The translations under genes and the position numbers were made by a program. Source: Chloroflexota bacterium (GTDB lineage Bacteria > Chloroflexota > Anaerolineae > Anaerolineales > Villigracilaceae). Taken from it: 5,122 bases of DNA. The notes beneath the pieces are model-generated. The model worked only from the letters and a program-made list of their open reading frames with translations. It had not been told where the DNA came from and did not search any database. Below are positions 1 through 5,054 of this stretch, piece by piece. The stretch spans positions 1-5,122 of the forward strand of contig VGOX01000211.1 in the NCBI GenBank assembly GCA_016875755.1. The letters run 5' to 3'. Position 1 is the first letter of the stretch. Each line of letters starts with the position of its first letter.

Positions 1-110
1 CGCCGCCGTGGTTTCTTTTTTCGTTTTTTCGGCGCGCTGGCTACGCTCCCGGCTGGTTTTCAGCCCAAGTTTTGGCTATTAATGAACGGCTTCTTGCAGA
101 GGACTCAACC
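1..110. other. Left-edge stretch, no assignable gene
   Basis: All three forward frames are open or nearly open here, so frame alone does not identify a gene. One frame encodes 26 residues rich in hydrophobic and basic residues and ends at tandem stops TAA TGA at 80-85; it could be the tail of an upstream membrane protein but is too short to assign. The rhodanese frame also stays open to the window edge, so an N-terminally longer protein cannot be fully excluded. A small perfect inverted repeat (GGCTG, loop GTTTT, CAGCC) lies at 51-65 and could be a weak terminator remnant, although no T-run follows it directly. Confidence 0.3.
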
Positions 111-455
111 ATGTTTCCCGAAATTACCGTTACTGAATTATCAGAAAAGCTGAAGACCGAAGAAAAATTCATCCTGCTGGACGTGCGCGAACTGTCAGAG
201 TTGGATTATGCCAAGATCGAAGACAGCAGGCTCGAGGTTACGCCAGTGAGCCGCCTTTCCTCCGAGGGCCCGAATGCCCTGTCTGAGGCAGTCCGCTCGC
301 AGGAAACTCCCGTGTATGTGATCTGTCATCATGGCAGCCGCAGCGCGCAGGTGACCATGTGGCTGGCGCAGCAAGGCTATAAAAATACCTTCAACGTGCG
401 TGGGGGCATTGACGAGTATGCGCGTTCGGTTGATTCTTCCGTTGGGTTCTATTAA
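111..455 (+). CDS. Single-domain rhodanese-like sulfurtransferase
   Basis: This is a 114-residue protein, the usual size for a stand-alone rhodanese domain. Seen in the sequence: the N-terminal ITVTELSEKL segment, the LLDVRE strand-turn (residues 22-27) typical of the family, the active-site loop C72-H-H-G-S-R-S78 with Cys72 as the expected persulfide-forming residue, and the C-terminal GYKNTFNVRGGIDEYA signature (residues 89-104). Proteins of this family move sulfane sulfur between thiols, and the CHHGxRS loop resembles the GlpE/YgaP-like group. There is no signal peptide or membrane segment, so it is probably cytoplasmic. The ATG at 111 is chosen because AGAGGA lies 7 bases upstream; a TTG at 72 in the same frame has no comparable ribosome binding site. 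The physiological sulfur donor and acceptor cannot be told from sequence. It stands alone, followed by a palindrome and then a gap. Confidence 0.9.
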   Translation: MFPEITVTELSEKLKTEEKFILLDVRELSELDYAKIEDSRLEVTPVSRLSSEGPNALSEAVRSQETPVYVICHHGSRSAQVTMWLAQQGYKNTFNVRGGIDEYARSVDSSVGFY

Positions 456-459
456 TTTG

Positions 460-491
460 ATGTAGGGGCGACTCGCGAGTCGCCCCTACAT
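460..491. repeat. Perfect 32-base palindrome behind the rhodanese gene
   Basis: The two 16-base arms (ATGTAGGGGCGACTCG and its exact reverse complement) meet with no spacer, four bases after the rhodanese stop codon. In RNA this gives a very stable GC-rich hairpin followed by TTACATCTT on the plus strand, so it may end transcription of the rhodanese gene or protect its 3' end. Similar GTAGGGGCGAC... palindromes are common dispersed intergenic repeats in Chloroflexota genomes (general knowledge, not checked here). Confidence 0.7.
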
Positions 492-507
492 TTACATCTT
501 TAAACCA

Positions 508-535
508 GAAAGCCCACCCTTGCGGGTGGACTTTC
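508..535 (-). terminator. GCAA-capped hairpin ending the minus-strand small transcript
   Basis: Read on the minus strand this is a 12-bp stem (GAAAGTCCACCC with GGGTGGGCTTTC) closed by a GCAA tetraloop of the stable GNRA type. The minus orientation is favoured because position 513/530 is a G-U wobble there but a C-A mismatch on the plus strand. The tail is TGGTTTA, poor in U, so intrinsic termination is plausible but not ideal. It lies 23 bases past the stop of the 18-codon ORF at 559-615. Confidence 0.5.
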
Positions 536-540
536 GTGGG

Positions 541-584
541 GCGCTGTGGCTTCCTGACTTACTTGAGGAGGGATGCCACAGCGC
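541..584 (-). other. 10-bp hairpin spanning the sORF stop, loop with anti-SD-like CCCUCCUC
   Basis: The arms at 541-550 and 575-584 are perfect reverse complements (GCGCTGTGGC / GCCACAGCGC) around a 24-base loop. On the minus strand the first arm encodes part of the small peptide, and the loop contains its last codons, its stop and the string CCCTCCTC. That string can pair over 7 bases with the Shine-Dalgarno of the same ORF (618-624), which would make a loop-to-upstream pseudoknot. The pairing is directly visible; a regulatory role is inference. Confidence 0.5.
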
Positions 585-615
585 TGGGTTTATTACTACT
601 ATCCATGTTAGACAT
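559..615 (-). CDS. Candidate 18-codon small ORF with a very strong ribosome binding site
   Basis: The minus strand reads ATG at 615-613, 18 codons, then TAA at 561-559, encoding MSNMDSSNKPSAVASLLK. A purine run AAAGGAGGAGGTG (616-628), close to a perfect complement of the 16S rRNA 3' end, ends directly at the ATG; its core GGAGG is about 5 bases away. A second in-frame ATG at 606-604 would give 15 codons. A promoter-like pair lies upstream (676-704) and a terminator-like hairpin downstream (508-535), so the unit is about 165 bases and self-contained. The peptide is polar with a short hydrophobic end and matches no family I recognise. It may be a leader or signal peptide, or the RNA itself may be the functional product. 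With 18 codons the frame carries little statistical weight; the ribosome binding site and flanking signals are the real support. Confidence 0.4.
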   Translation of the reverse strand: MSNMDSSNKPSAVASLLK

Positions 616-675
616 CACCTCCTCCTTTCATTAGGATGGCGAATTCAATTTGTTTGCCCCCGGAACGATGCAGAA

Positions 676-704
676 AGTATGTCACAGAATAAATCGGATG
701 TCAA
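676..704 (-). promoter_or_regulatory. Sigma70-type promoter for the minus-strand small transcript
   Basis: On the minus strand a consensus TTGACA (-35, 704-699) is followed after exactly 17 bases by CATACT (-10, 681-676, four of six consensus positions). Transcription would start near 669, leaving about 54 bases of leader before the ATG at 615. No other minus-strand gene lies between here and the rhodanese, so this promoter would serve only the small unit. Confidence 0.45.
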
Positions 705-749
705 TAGCCTGAATTTTGATTCTCACAAAACTGTAATCATTTAAAAAGC

Positions 750-829
750 GGGGATAGCCGAAATCGCATACTTTTTTCAAGAATCTGACACCTTTTGAGA
801 GACTCCGCGAGCCTTACGGGGCTATCCTT
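750..829 (+). promoter_or_regulatory. Possible structured 5' leader of the DUF4173 gene
   Basis: GGATAGCC at 752-759 pairs exactly with GGCTATCC at 820-827. Two outward G-U wobbles (750-751 with 828-829) extend the stem only on the plus strand. A 60-base interior contains a second option, CTCCG pairing with CGGGG near the 3' end. The element lies about 45 bases before the DUF4173 start, in the position of a cis-regulatory leader. I do not recognise any known riboswitch consensus, and a chance stem is possible. Confidence 0.25.
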
Positions 830-874
830 TCCCTCGGCCACTCCTTTGTGGTACAAAAGAAATTGGAGCAACCT

Positions 875-2464
875 ATGAAAAACAACCCCAACAAACTCTG
901 GCTCATCGTTCTCGCCCTCGGCTGGCTCTTCGACCTTCTTTTCTGGGAGCAAAACCTCGGCGTCAATTTCGCCATTTTCTGGACGGCCGCCCTGATCGCT
1001 GTCTTTTATCTCTTGCTGAGCGACGGGCTGCGCCCGCATCGTTCCTCCCTTTTCCTTCTGCCGCTCTTCATCTTTTTCGCCGCTGTGACATTCCTGCGCG
1101 CCGAGTCGATGACGACTTTCCTCGCCTACACCTTTACCATGCTTACGTTGACCATCCTCGCCGTCACCTATCTCGGCGGACGCTGGATGCAATATTCGCT
1201 TGCCGATTACATCACCAAATTTGCGACCCTTGTCGCGAACATGGTCGTCCGCCCGATCACCTTCACAGCGGAGGTGCGCAAATTACAGACAGAAGCGGGC
1301 GTGAAACCGCCGCGCTTCAATTTCATGCCCATTGTGCGCGGCATCGTGATCGCCTTACCGATCGTCGCCATCTTTGCCTCCCTGCTCGCCTCGGCAGACG
1401 TGGTTTTCGGTCAGCGTTTGGATGAGTTCATCAAACTCTTCAAACTCGAAGACTTGCCCGATTACATCTTTCGCTTTGTTTACATTCTCGTGATCGGGTA
1501 TGCGTTGGCGGGCGTGGTCCTGTACGCCTCGGCTTCCTCCAAAGATGAAAAACTGGTCGGCGAAGAAAAACCGCTCATCCCGCCCTTCCTCGGCTTCACC
1601 GAATCGACCATCGTGCTGGGCAGTGTGCTCGTTCTCTTTGCTGCATTTGTCCTGGTGCAATTCCAATACTTTTTTGGCGGCACGACCAACATCAACGTGG
1701 AAGGCTACACCTACGCCGAATACGCCCGCCGCGGATTTGGCGAACTCGTCACCGTGGCGTTCTTTGCTTTGATGATGCTGCTCACGCTGAGCGGAGTCAC
1801 CAAGCGCGAAACCGAAACACAGCGAAAAATCTATTCGGGCATGGGCATTGGTTTGGTCGCCCTCCTGTTGGTAATGCTTGTGTCGGCGTATCAGCGTCTC
1901 GGTTTGTATGAGGCGGTGTATGGCTTCTCGCGCCTGCGCACGTACACACACGTCTTCCTCGTGTGGATCGGACTGCTGCTCGTCGCCACCATCGTGCTTG
2001 AAATTCTGCGCAAGGAGCGCATGTTCGCGTTTGCCATGCTCATTGCCTCGCTTGGCTTTGCCATCTCACTACCCATCCTGAATGTGGATGCATTCATCGT
2101 GAAGCAAAATATTCAGCGTGAGATCAATGGACAAGCCTCCGAAGATCTGGATTCGCAATACTTCATCCAACTCTCCGATGATGCCATCCCCACACTGGTG
2201 GAGGCGCTTCACTCCCCGACCTTGCCTGATCCCCTCCATGAAAAAGTTGCTGCCGCTCTGGCATGCATCCGTCACACCCGTGAACAGAACGAGAGTGAAC
2301 CGATGTGGCAATCCTTCCATTTTGCCCGCCTCAACGCGGACAAGGCCCTCGCTTCTGTGGAAGATGAGATCGATGTGTTCAAGATCGTTGACAGGGATTG
2401 GCCCATCATGGCTGTTGCCCCTTCGGGCGAAGAATATTACTGCTCACCTTATTATTATGATTAG
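875..2464 (+). CDS. DUF4173 family polytopic membrane protein
   Basis: The product has 529 residues. About eleven hydrophobic segments can be seen, roughly at residues 8-24, 32-48, 57-73, 80-100, 150-172, 197-220, 244-268, 290-308, 324-344, 360-382 and 388-408. The YTYAEYARRGF motif at residues 278-288, in the turn before a membrane segment, is the signature of the DUF4173 family. From N403 to the end (about 127 residues) the protein is soluble; the stretch DAIPTLVEALHSPTLPDPLHEKV looks helical and HEAT-like, and the tail is tyrosine-rich. The family has no established biochemical function, and none is assigned here. The ATG at 875 follows GGAG with 6 bases between; a GTG at 848 in the same frame has no ribosome binding site. 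The stop TAG is followed after one base by an inverted-repeat element. The gene appears to be transcribed alone. Confidence 0.85.
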   Translation: MKNNPNKLWLIVLALGWLFDLLFWEQNLGVNFAIFWTAALIAVFYLLLSDGLRPHRSSLFLLPLFIFFAAVTFLRAESMTTFLAYTFTMLTLTILAVTYLGGRWMQYSLADYITKFATLVANMVVRPITFTAEVRKLQTEAGVKPPRFNFMPIVRGIVIALPIVAIFASLLASADVVFGQRLDEFIKLFKLEDLPDYIFRFVYILVIGYALAGVVLYASASSKDEKLVGEEKPLIPPFLGFTESTIVLGSVLVLFAAFVLVQFQYFFGGTTNINVEGYTYAEYARRGFGELVTVAFFALMMLLTLSGVTKRETETQRKIYSGMGIGLVALLLVMLVSAYQRLGLYEAVYGFSRLRTYTHVFLVWIGLLLVATIVLEILRKERMFAFAMLIASLGFAISLPILNVDAFIVKQNIQREINGQASEDLDSQYFIQLSDDAIPTLVEALHSPTLPDPLHEKVAAALACIRHTREQNESEPMWQSFHFARLNADKALASVEDEIDVFKIVDRDWPIMAVAPSGEEYYCSPYYYD

Positions 2465-2465
2465 A

Positions 2466-2606
2466 TATGTCATTGCGAGCCCGACAGGGCGAAGCAATCT
2501 CCTATAGCTTGGGGATTGCTTCGTCGCAAAAAGCAAGATCGCTCCCCGCACGCGTGCCTGCGCACTGCGTCTTCGCGTAGCGAACGGCGGTACAGGCAAT
2601 GACATA
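2466..2606. repeat. 141-base inverted-repeat (MITE-like) element
   Basis: Perfect 11-base terminal inverted repeats TATGTCATTGC (2466-2476) and GCAATGACATA (2596-2606) bound the element. Inside, CGAAGCAATC (2490-2499) pairs with GATTGCTTCG (2514-2523), and CTCC/GGGG extend this to a 14-bp hairpin with an 8-base loop. The outermost TA at each end may be a target duplication of the kind made by IS630/Tc1-type transposases, leaving TIRs that begin TGTCATTGC. There is no ORF inside. CATTGCGAG...GAAGCAATCTC repeats are known in many copies in several bacterial genomes, including Chloroflexota (general knowledge). The hairpin may also act as terminator for the DUF4173 gene, which stops one base before it. 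Confidence 0.7.
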
Positions 2607-2672
2607 GTATGTTAGTAAGAATGCCCCTCCATTGACTGTCTGTAGCTAACAGCTAACAAAAAAGGACTATCA

Positions 2673-3275
2673 ATGGATTTCAAACTGACCATTTTCTCTG
2701 ATTACATCTGACCTTGGTGCTATGTCGGCCAGGGTGTGGTTGACTTACTGAAAGCGGAATACAACGTGGAAGTGGAGTGGCGTCCGTATTATTTGCGGCC
2801 TGACACTCCGCCCGAAGGCATGGACCTGCCTGATTACATTCTGCGTGCGCGTGCCAGCGGCGCAGACGAACGCCTGCAAAGCATGGCTGCCCAATATGGC
2901 ATGGACTTCAACTCTCCAGACCGCATTTACAACACGCGTCTGGCGCACGAAGCGACCGAGTATGCAAACGAACACGGCAAGGGAATTGAATTTCACAAGG
3001 TGGTTTTTCGCAAGGTGTATGGCGAAGGACAGGACATCAGCGCGTGGGATGTGCTCCGTACCGCAGCGGAGGAAGTCGGTTTGGATGCAGAGGACATGCA
3101 AAAGGTCGTGGGAGGCGGGGCTTTTACATCCAAGGTGGCAGAGCAGGTGACTTTGGCGCAACGCATCGGTGTGACGGGTGTGCCGACCTATGTCATCAAT
3201 GATCGTTATGCGATTGTCGGCGCACAGCCGTATGCGGTTTTCGTAAACGCGCTGGAGCAGATCTTGAAGGATTAA
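2673..3275 (+). CDS. FrnE-like DsbA-family oxidoreductase, probable selenoprotein (U13-P-W-C16)
   Basis: This is a 200-residue thioredoxin-fold protein of the FrnE/2-hydroxychromene-2-carboxylate isomerase-like DsbA group. The N terminus reads MDFKLTIFSDYI, then TGA (2709-2711), then PWCYVG. In relatives this is SDxxCPWCYxG, so TGA replaces the first, nucleophilic cysteine of CPWC while Cys16 is kept. The frame is otherwise open to TAA at 3273. Family features continue on both sides of the TGA: VEVEWRPYYLRPDTPPEG, a helical insert, IGVTGVPTYVI with the cis-proline Pro171, and IVGAQPYAVF near the end. The ATG at 2673 has AAAAAGGA 6 bases upstream. A start after the TGA (GTG 2736) would lack the first strand and the active site and has no clear ribosome binding site. 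A bSECIS-like hairpin lies at 2724-2744. No signal peptide is seen, so it is likely cytoplasmic, acting in disulfide reduction or isomerisation or oxidative-stress defence. A Cys-to-stop mutation or read error is the alternative. Confidence 0.85.
2709..2711 (+). other. In-frame TGA read as selenocysteine (codon 13)
   Basis: The codon sits exactly at the first residue of the CxxC redox motif, the position where Cys/Sec exchange is typical in thioredoxin-fold selenoproteins. TGC or TGT would restore cysteine. No other TGA occurs inside the well-supported genes here, which argues against a general reassignment of TGA to Trp or Gly, although all five larger genes happen to end in TAA or TAG. Confidence 0.8.
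2724..2744 (+). promoter_or_regulatory. Bacterial SECIS-like stem-loop
   Basis: GTCGGCC (2724-2730) pairs with GGTTGAC (2738-2744) as a 7-bp stem with two central G-U pairs, closed by the 7-base loop AGGGTGT. Beyond a U-U mismatch, two more A-U pairs (2721-2722 with 2746-2747) extend it. The apical loop starts 19 bases after the TGA and has G at its second position. These match the general bacterial SECIS description: loop 16-37 bases from the UGA, with a G among the first two loop bases. The AGG loop start also resembles that of E. coli fdhF. It should recruit SelB with Sec-tRNA. Confidence 0.75.
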
Positions 3276-3286
3276 GAAACGCCAGC

Positions 3287-3964
3287 TTACGCTGTCACCA
3301 ATCTATGGCTCTTATGGCAGCCGAGTTCGTCTGAGACCGCGTCCGCGAGGATGCGGTCTACTTCTATGGCGGCGGTGGATTTGTCTGTAATTGGCTCGAA
3401 TTTGTGTGAGTTGACTGCGTCGAGGATCCAGTCGACGGCGAGAGTGGGGGCGATTTTGTCTGTGTTGATGACGAGGTCGAAGGCGTTGATCGCGCCCCAC
3501 GGAACTTTGTAGAATTCCTCCACGAACGCCAGCCGCACTTTGTCGCTCTCGCGGACGAGCGCATCTGCCTGATCGAAGGTCAGGTTCTGGCTCTCCATCA
3601 CGCGCCCGACCCGCACGGCAAAGGGAGCTTGCAGCCGCACGTGCAGTACGTCGGCAAAACCGCTCAGCACTTCGAAACCGCTGCGTCCCAGAATGACCAC
3701 ATCGCCGTGGTGGGCGACAGCTTGGATGACCTGATTGAGCATCCTGACCATCACGTCACGTTGTTTGTTACGTTGGGCATCGAAGCGCTCCCAGAAAGTG
3801 GGCAGGGTTTGGTATGCCTTGTCGAATTCCACGTAGCCGTATTGGGCGAGGATGTCCCCGATGAAGTGTTTATCTACAAAGTGATAGCCGAGGGCTTTGG
3901 CGGTTTTTTGGGCGATGGTATCCCCTTCACTGCCGAATTCTCGCGAGATCGTGATCACGGACAT
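3287..3964 (-). CDS. Cytidylate kinase-like family protein (P-loop)
   Basis: The product is a 225-residue P-loop protein of the cytidylate kinase-like family (Cytidylate_kin2 type). Seen: the N-terminal ITISREFGSEGDTIAQ (residues 4-19), where GSEGDTIA takes the place of the family's GSGGxxIA phosphate-binding loop; a DKHF segment (31-34); VVILGRSGF (89-97), the usual second conserved strand; an arginine-containing RVGRVMES stretch (118-125); and ESDKVRLAF...FDLVINTD (139-169), matching the lid and the final strand motif of the family. It probably phosphorylates a nucleotide or similar small substrate, but family members are rarely characterised and this is not the housekeeping Cmk. The ATG at 3964 follows AAAGGAG with 8 bases between; a GTG three codons upstream overlaps that Shine-Dalgarno and is rejected. 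The gene converges on the FrnE-like gene, with stops 11 bases apart and no clear terminator between. Confidence 0.85.
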   Translation of the reverse strand: MSVITISREFGSEGDTIAQKTAKALGYHFVDKHFIGDILAQYGYVEFDKAYQTLPTFWERFDAQRNKQRDVMVRMLNQVIQAVAHHGDVVILGRSGFEVLSGFADVLHVRLQAPFAVRVGRVMESQNLTFDQADALVRESDKVRLAFVEEFYKVPWGAINAFDLVINTDKIAPTLAVDWILDAVNSHKFEPITDKSTAAIEVDRILADAVSDELGCHKSHRLVTA

Positions 3965-4004
3965 GGCACTCACTCCTTTCCGTAACGCGGGCTACTCTAC
4001 TAAA

Positions 4005-4033
4005 ATTATGGCATGGTTTGGGGGGATTTTCAA
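4005..4033 (-). promoter_or_regulatory. Sigma70-type promoter of the cytidylate kinase-like gene
   Basis: On the minus strand TTGAAA (-35, 4033-4028) and CATAAT (-10, 4010-4005) are separated by 17 bases, each matching consensus at five of six positions. Transcription would start near 3998, about 34 bases before the ATG at 3964. This suggests the kinase-like gene is transcribed independently of the WD40 gene upstream on the same strand. Confidence 0.6.
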
Positions 4034-4059
4034 TGAGTTTTGGGCCGTTTGTGAGTTTT
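4034..4059 (-). repeat. Direct repeats just upstream of the kinase promoter
   Basis: On the minus strand AAAACTCA occurs twice (4041-4034 and 4059-4052), 18 bases apart, with the nearer copy touching the -35 box. The A-rich copies could serve as an UP element or as two same-face sites for an activator. Two copies of 8 bases in an AT-rich stretch may also be chance. Confidence 0.25.
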
Positions 4060-4093
4060 AAGTGTTTTACCACCATTCTTTTTTGTGCCGGCA

Positions 4094-5050
4094 CTAAATT
4101 TTTAGAACTTTAATTAACCCATCTTCTCCGCCAGTAGCTAGCAATGTCTCATCAGTAGAAAACTGAATACAATTTATCCCATTTATATGCTCAATTAAGT
4201 GATTTGTGTCCACTTTTTTTCTAAGATTCAAAATTCGAACTTTATCATTTTTCAAGTATGCAAAATAAGTCGCTTTAAGTGAACTAACAATTTCACCCAA
4301 TGAATATGCTATACCCAAATCTAATACACCATACTCGCCTGTAGTAATGTTTAATTTATAATTATCTCCGTTGGTTGATTGTAAATACACCTCATTTTTA
4401 GAGAGAAAATAAACAGCTCTTATACTAAATTGATTATTACGGTATGTTCTTTCGAAGTCTGACAACTCTTTTTTTATGACATCAGTTCTAATTAATTTCC
4501 CATTTGAAGAATTCCAGACAAAAACATCGCCCTCTACTGAACCATACACTAGGTATTGCCCGTTTTCTGAAAAGCAAACACAACTGTAGCTCAGTTTAAG
4601 GAATAAATCTTTTTGATGAGGGATGTAATGATTACTTTTCCAAGATAGATTGATGGTTGGTTTGTCTAAATTGTATATTTGTATTTCTTTGTTTGCGCCC
4701 GCAATGACTAAGAGTTTGCTGTCATTTGAAAAAGATATGCAGGCTTCAGATGCACATTCTAAATTAAGCAAGGATTTTTTATTTTCTATGTCCCAAAGAA
4801 TAAAAACACTGTGTTCACTCGGTATAGAACATACCAAGGCAAGAAAGCGCCCATTTGGCGAGATTTTTAAATTTTTTATGTATAACATGACTTCTTCTAA
4901 AGAAGTATTACCCACTGATGGTTTTTCTATTAAGTAAGATAAATCGATTGATTTTTTCTGTTTTTTTGATTCAATGTCCCATACTTTAACTTGTAACTCG
5001 TCACTGGCTGAATAAATATATTTATGACTCCACTGCAAAAAGGGTAGCAA
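4094..5050 (-). CDS. WD40-repeat beta-propeller protein, probably N-terminally incomplete
   Basis: The readable frame gives 318 residues with about seven WD40-type blades. The clearest blade endings are VKVWDIE, FILWDIE, IQIYNLD, VFVWNSS, YKLNITT, VRILNLR and IKVLKI. Blade-start strands such as LKISPNGRFLALV, ISFSNDSKLLVIA, VCFSENGQYLVYG and IQFSTDETLLATG are also visible. Seven blades suit one closed propeller acting as a protein-interaction platform; no catalytic domain is present. The frame begins with TTG at 5050, two codons after an in-frame TGA (5059-5057), has no usable ribosome binding site, and starts in the middle of blade 1, so the outer strand that should close the ring is missing. 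It may be the C-terminal part of a larger gene broken by a frameshift or stop. The gene is strikingly AT-rich compared with its neighbours, which suggests recent transfer. Confidence 0.6.
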   Translation of the reverse strand: MLPFLQWSHKYIYSASDELQVKVWDIESKKQKKSIDLSYLIEKPSVGNTSLEEVMLYIKNLKISPNGRFLALVCSIPSEHSVFILWDIENKKSLLNLECASEACISFSNDSKLLVIAGANKEIQIYNLDKPTINLSWKSNHYIPHQKDLFLKLSYSCVCFSENGQYLVYGSVEGDVFVWNSSNGKLIRTDVIKKELSDFERTYRNNQFSIRAVYFLSKNEVYLQSTNGDNYKLNITTGEYGVLDLGIAYSLGEIVSSLKATYFAYLKNDKVRILNLRKKVDTNHLIEHINGINCIQFSTDETLLATGGEDGLIKVLKI

Positions 5051-5054
5051 CCCT
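5041..5054 (-). other. Short hairpin with T-run at the WD40 frame start
   Basis: On the minus strand AGGGT and ACCCT form a 5-bp stem around TGCT, and the run TTTT follows directly. It resembles a minimal intrinsic terminator and covers the only available start codon (TTG 5050). The stem is short, so function is uncertain. Confidence 0.2.

Noticed and set aside
520..744. A 74-residue plus-strand ORF in the rhodanese-DUF4173 gap
   Set aside because: It starts with TTG inside the loop of a hairpin, has no ribosome binding site, resembles no family, and overlaps antisense the better supported small transcript.
1355..1951. Long minus-strand frame opposite the DUF4173 gene
   Set aside because: Its composition (Glu, His, Gln, Arg-rich, no domain pattern) is that of an antisense shadow of a codon-biased membrane protein gene.
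2632..2659. Promoter TTGACT-16-TAACAA before the FrnE-like gene
   Set aside because: The -10 match is weak, and transcription would start inside the ribosome binding site, leaving almost no leader.
2712..2734. Alternative hairpin CCTTGG/CCAGGG directly after the TGA
   Set aside because: Its loop would begin only 6 bases from the TGA, too close for a bacterial SECIS; the 2724-2744 hairpin fits the expected distance and loop.
2736..3275. A 179-residue DsbA-like protein starting at GTG 2736
   Set aside because: It lacks the first strand and the CxxC motif of the family and has no clear ribosome binding site, while the same frame continues upstream to a good ATG through one TGA at the active-site codon.
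2673..3275. General TGA reassignment (Trp or Gly code) explaining the internal TGA
   Set aside because: No TGA appears elsewhere inside the confident genes, Trp is encoded by TGG throughout, and the single TGA falls precisely on the redox-active position.
3629..3985. Plus-strand frame of 118 residues opposite the kinase-like gene
   Set aside because: It is antisense to a recognisable P-loop protein and shows no domain motif of its own.
4085..4094. Palindrome GTGCCGGCAC at the WD40 stop codon as terminator
   Set aside because: It is loop-free with at most a 3-bp practical stem, and on the minus strand it is followed by A residues, not T.
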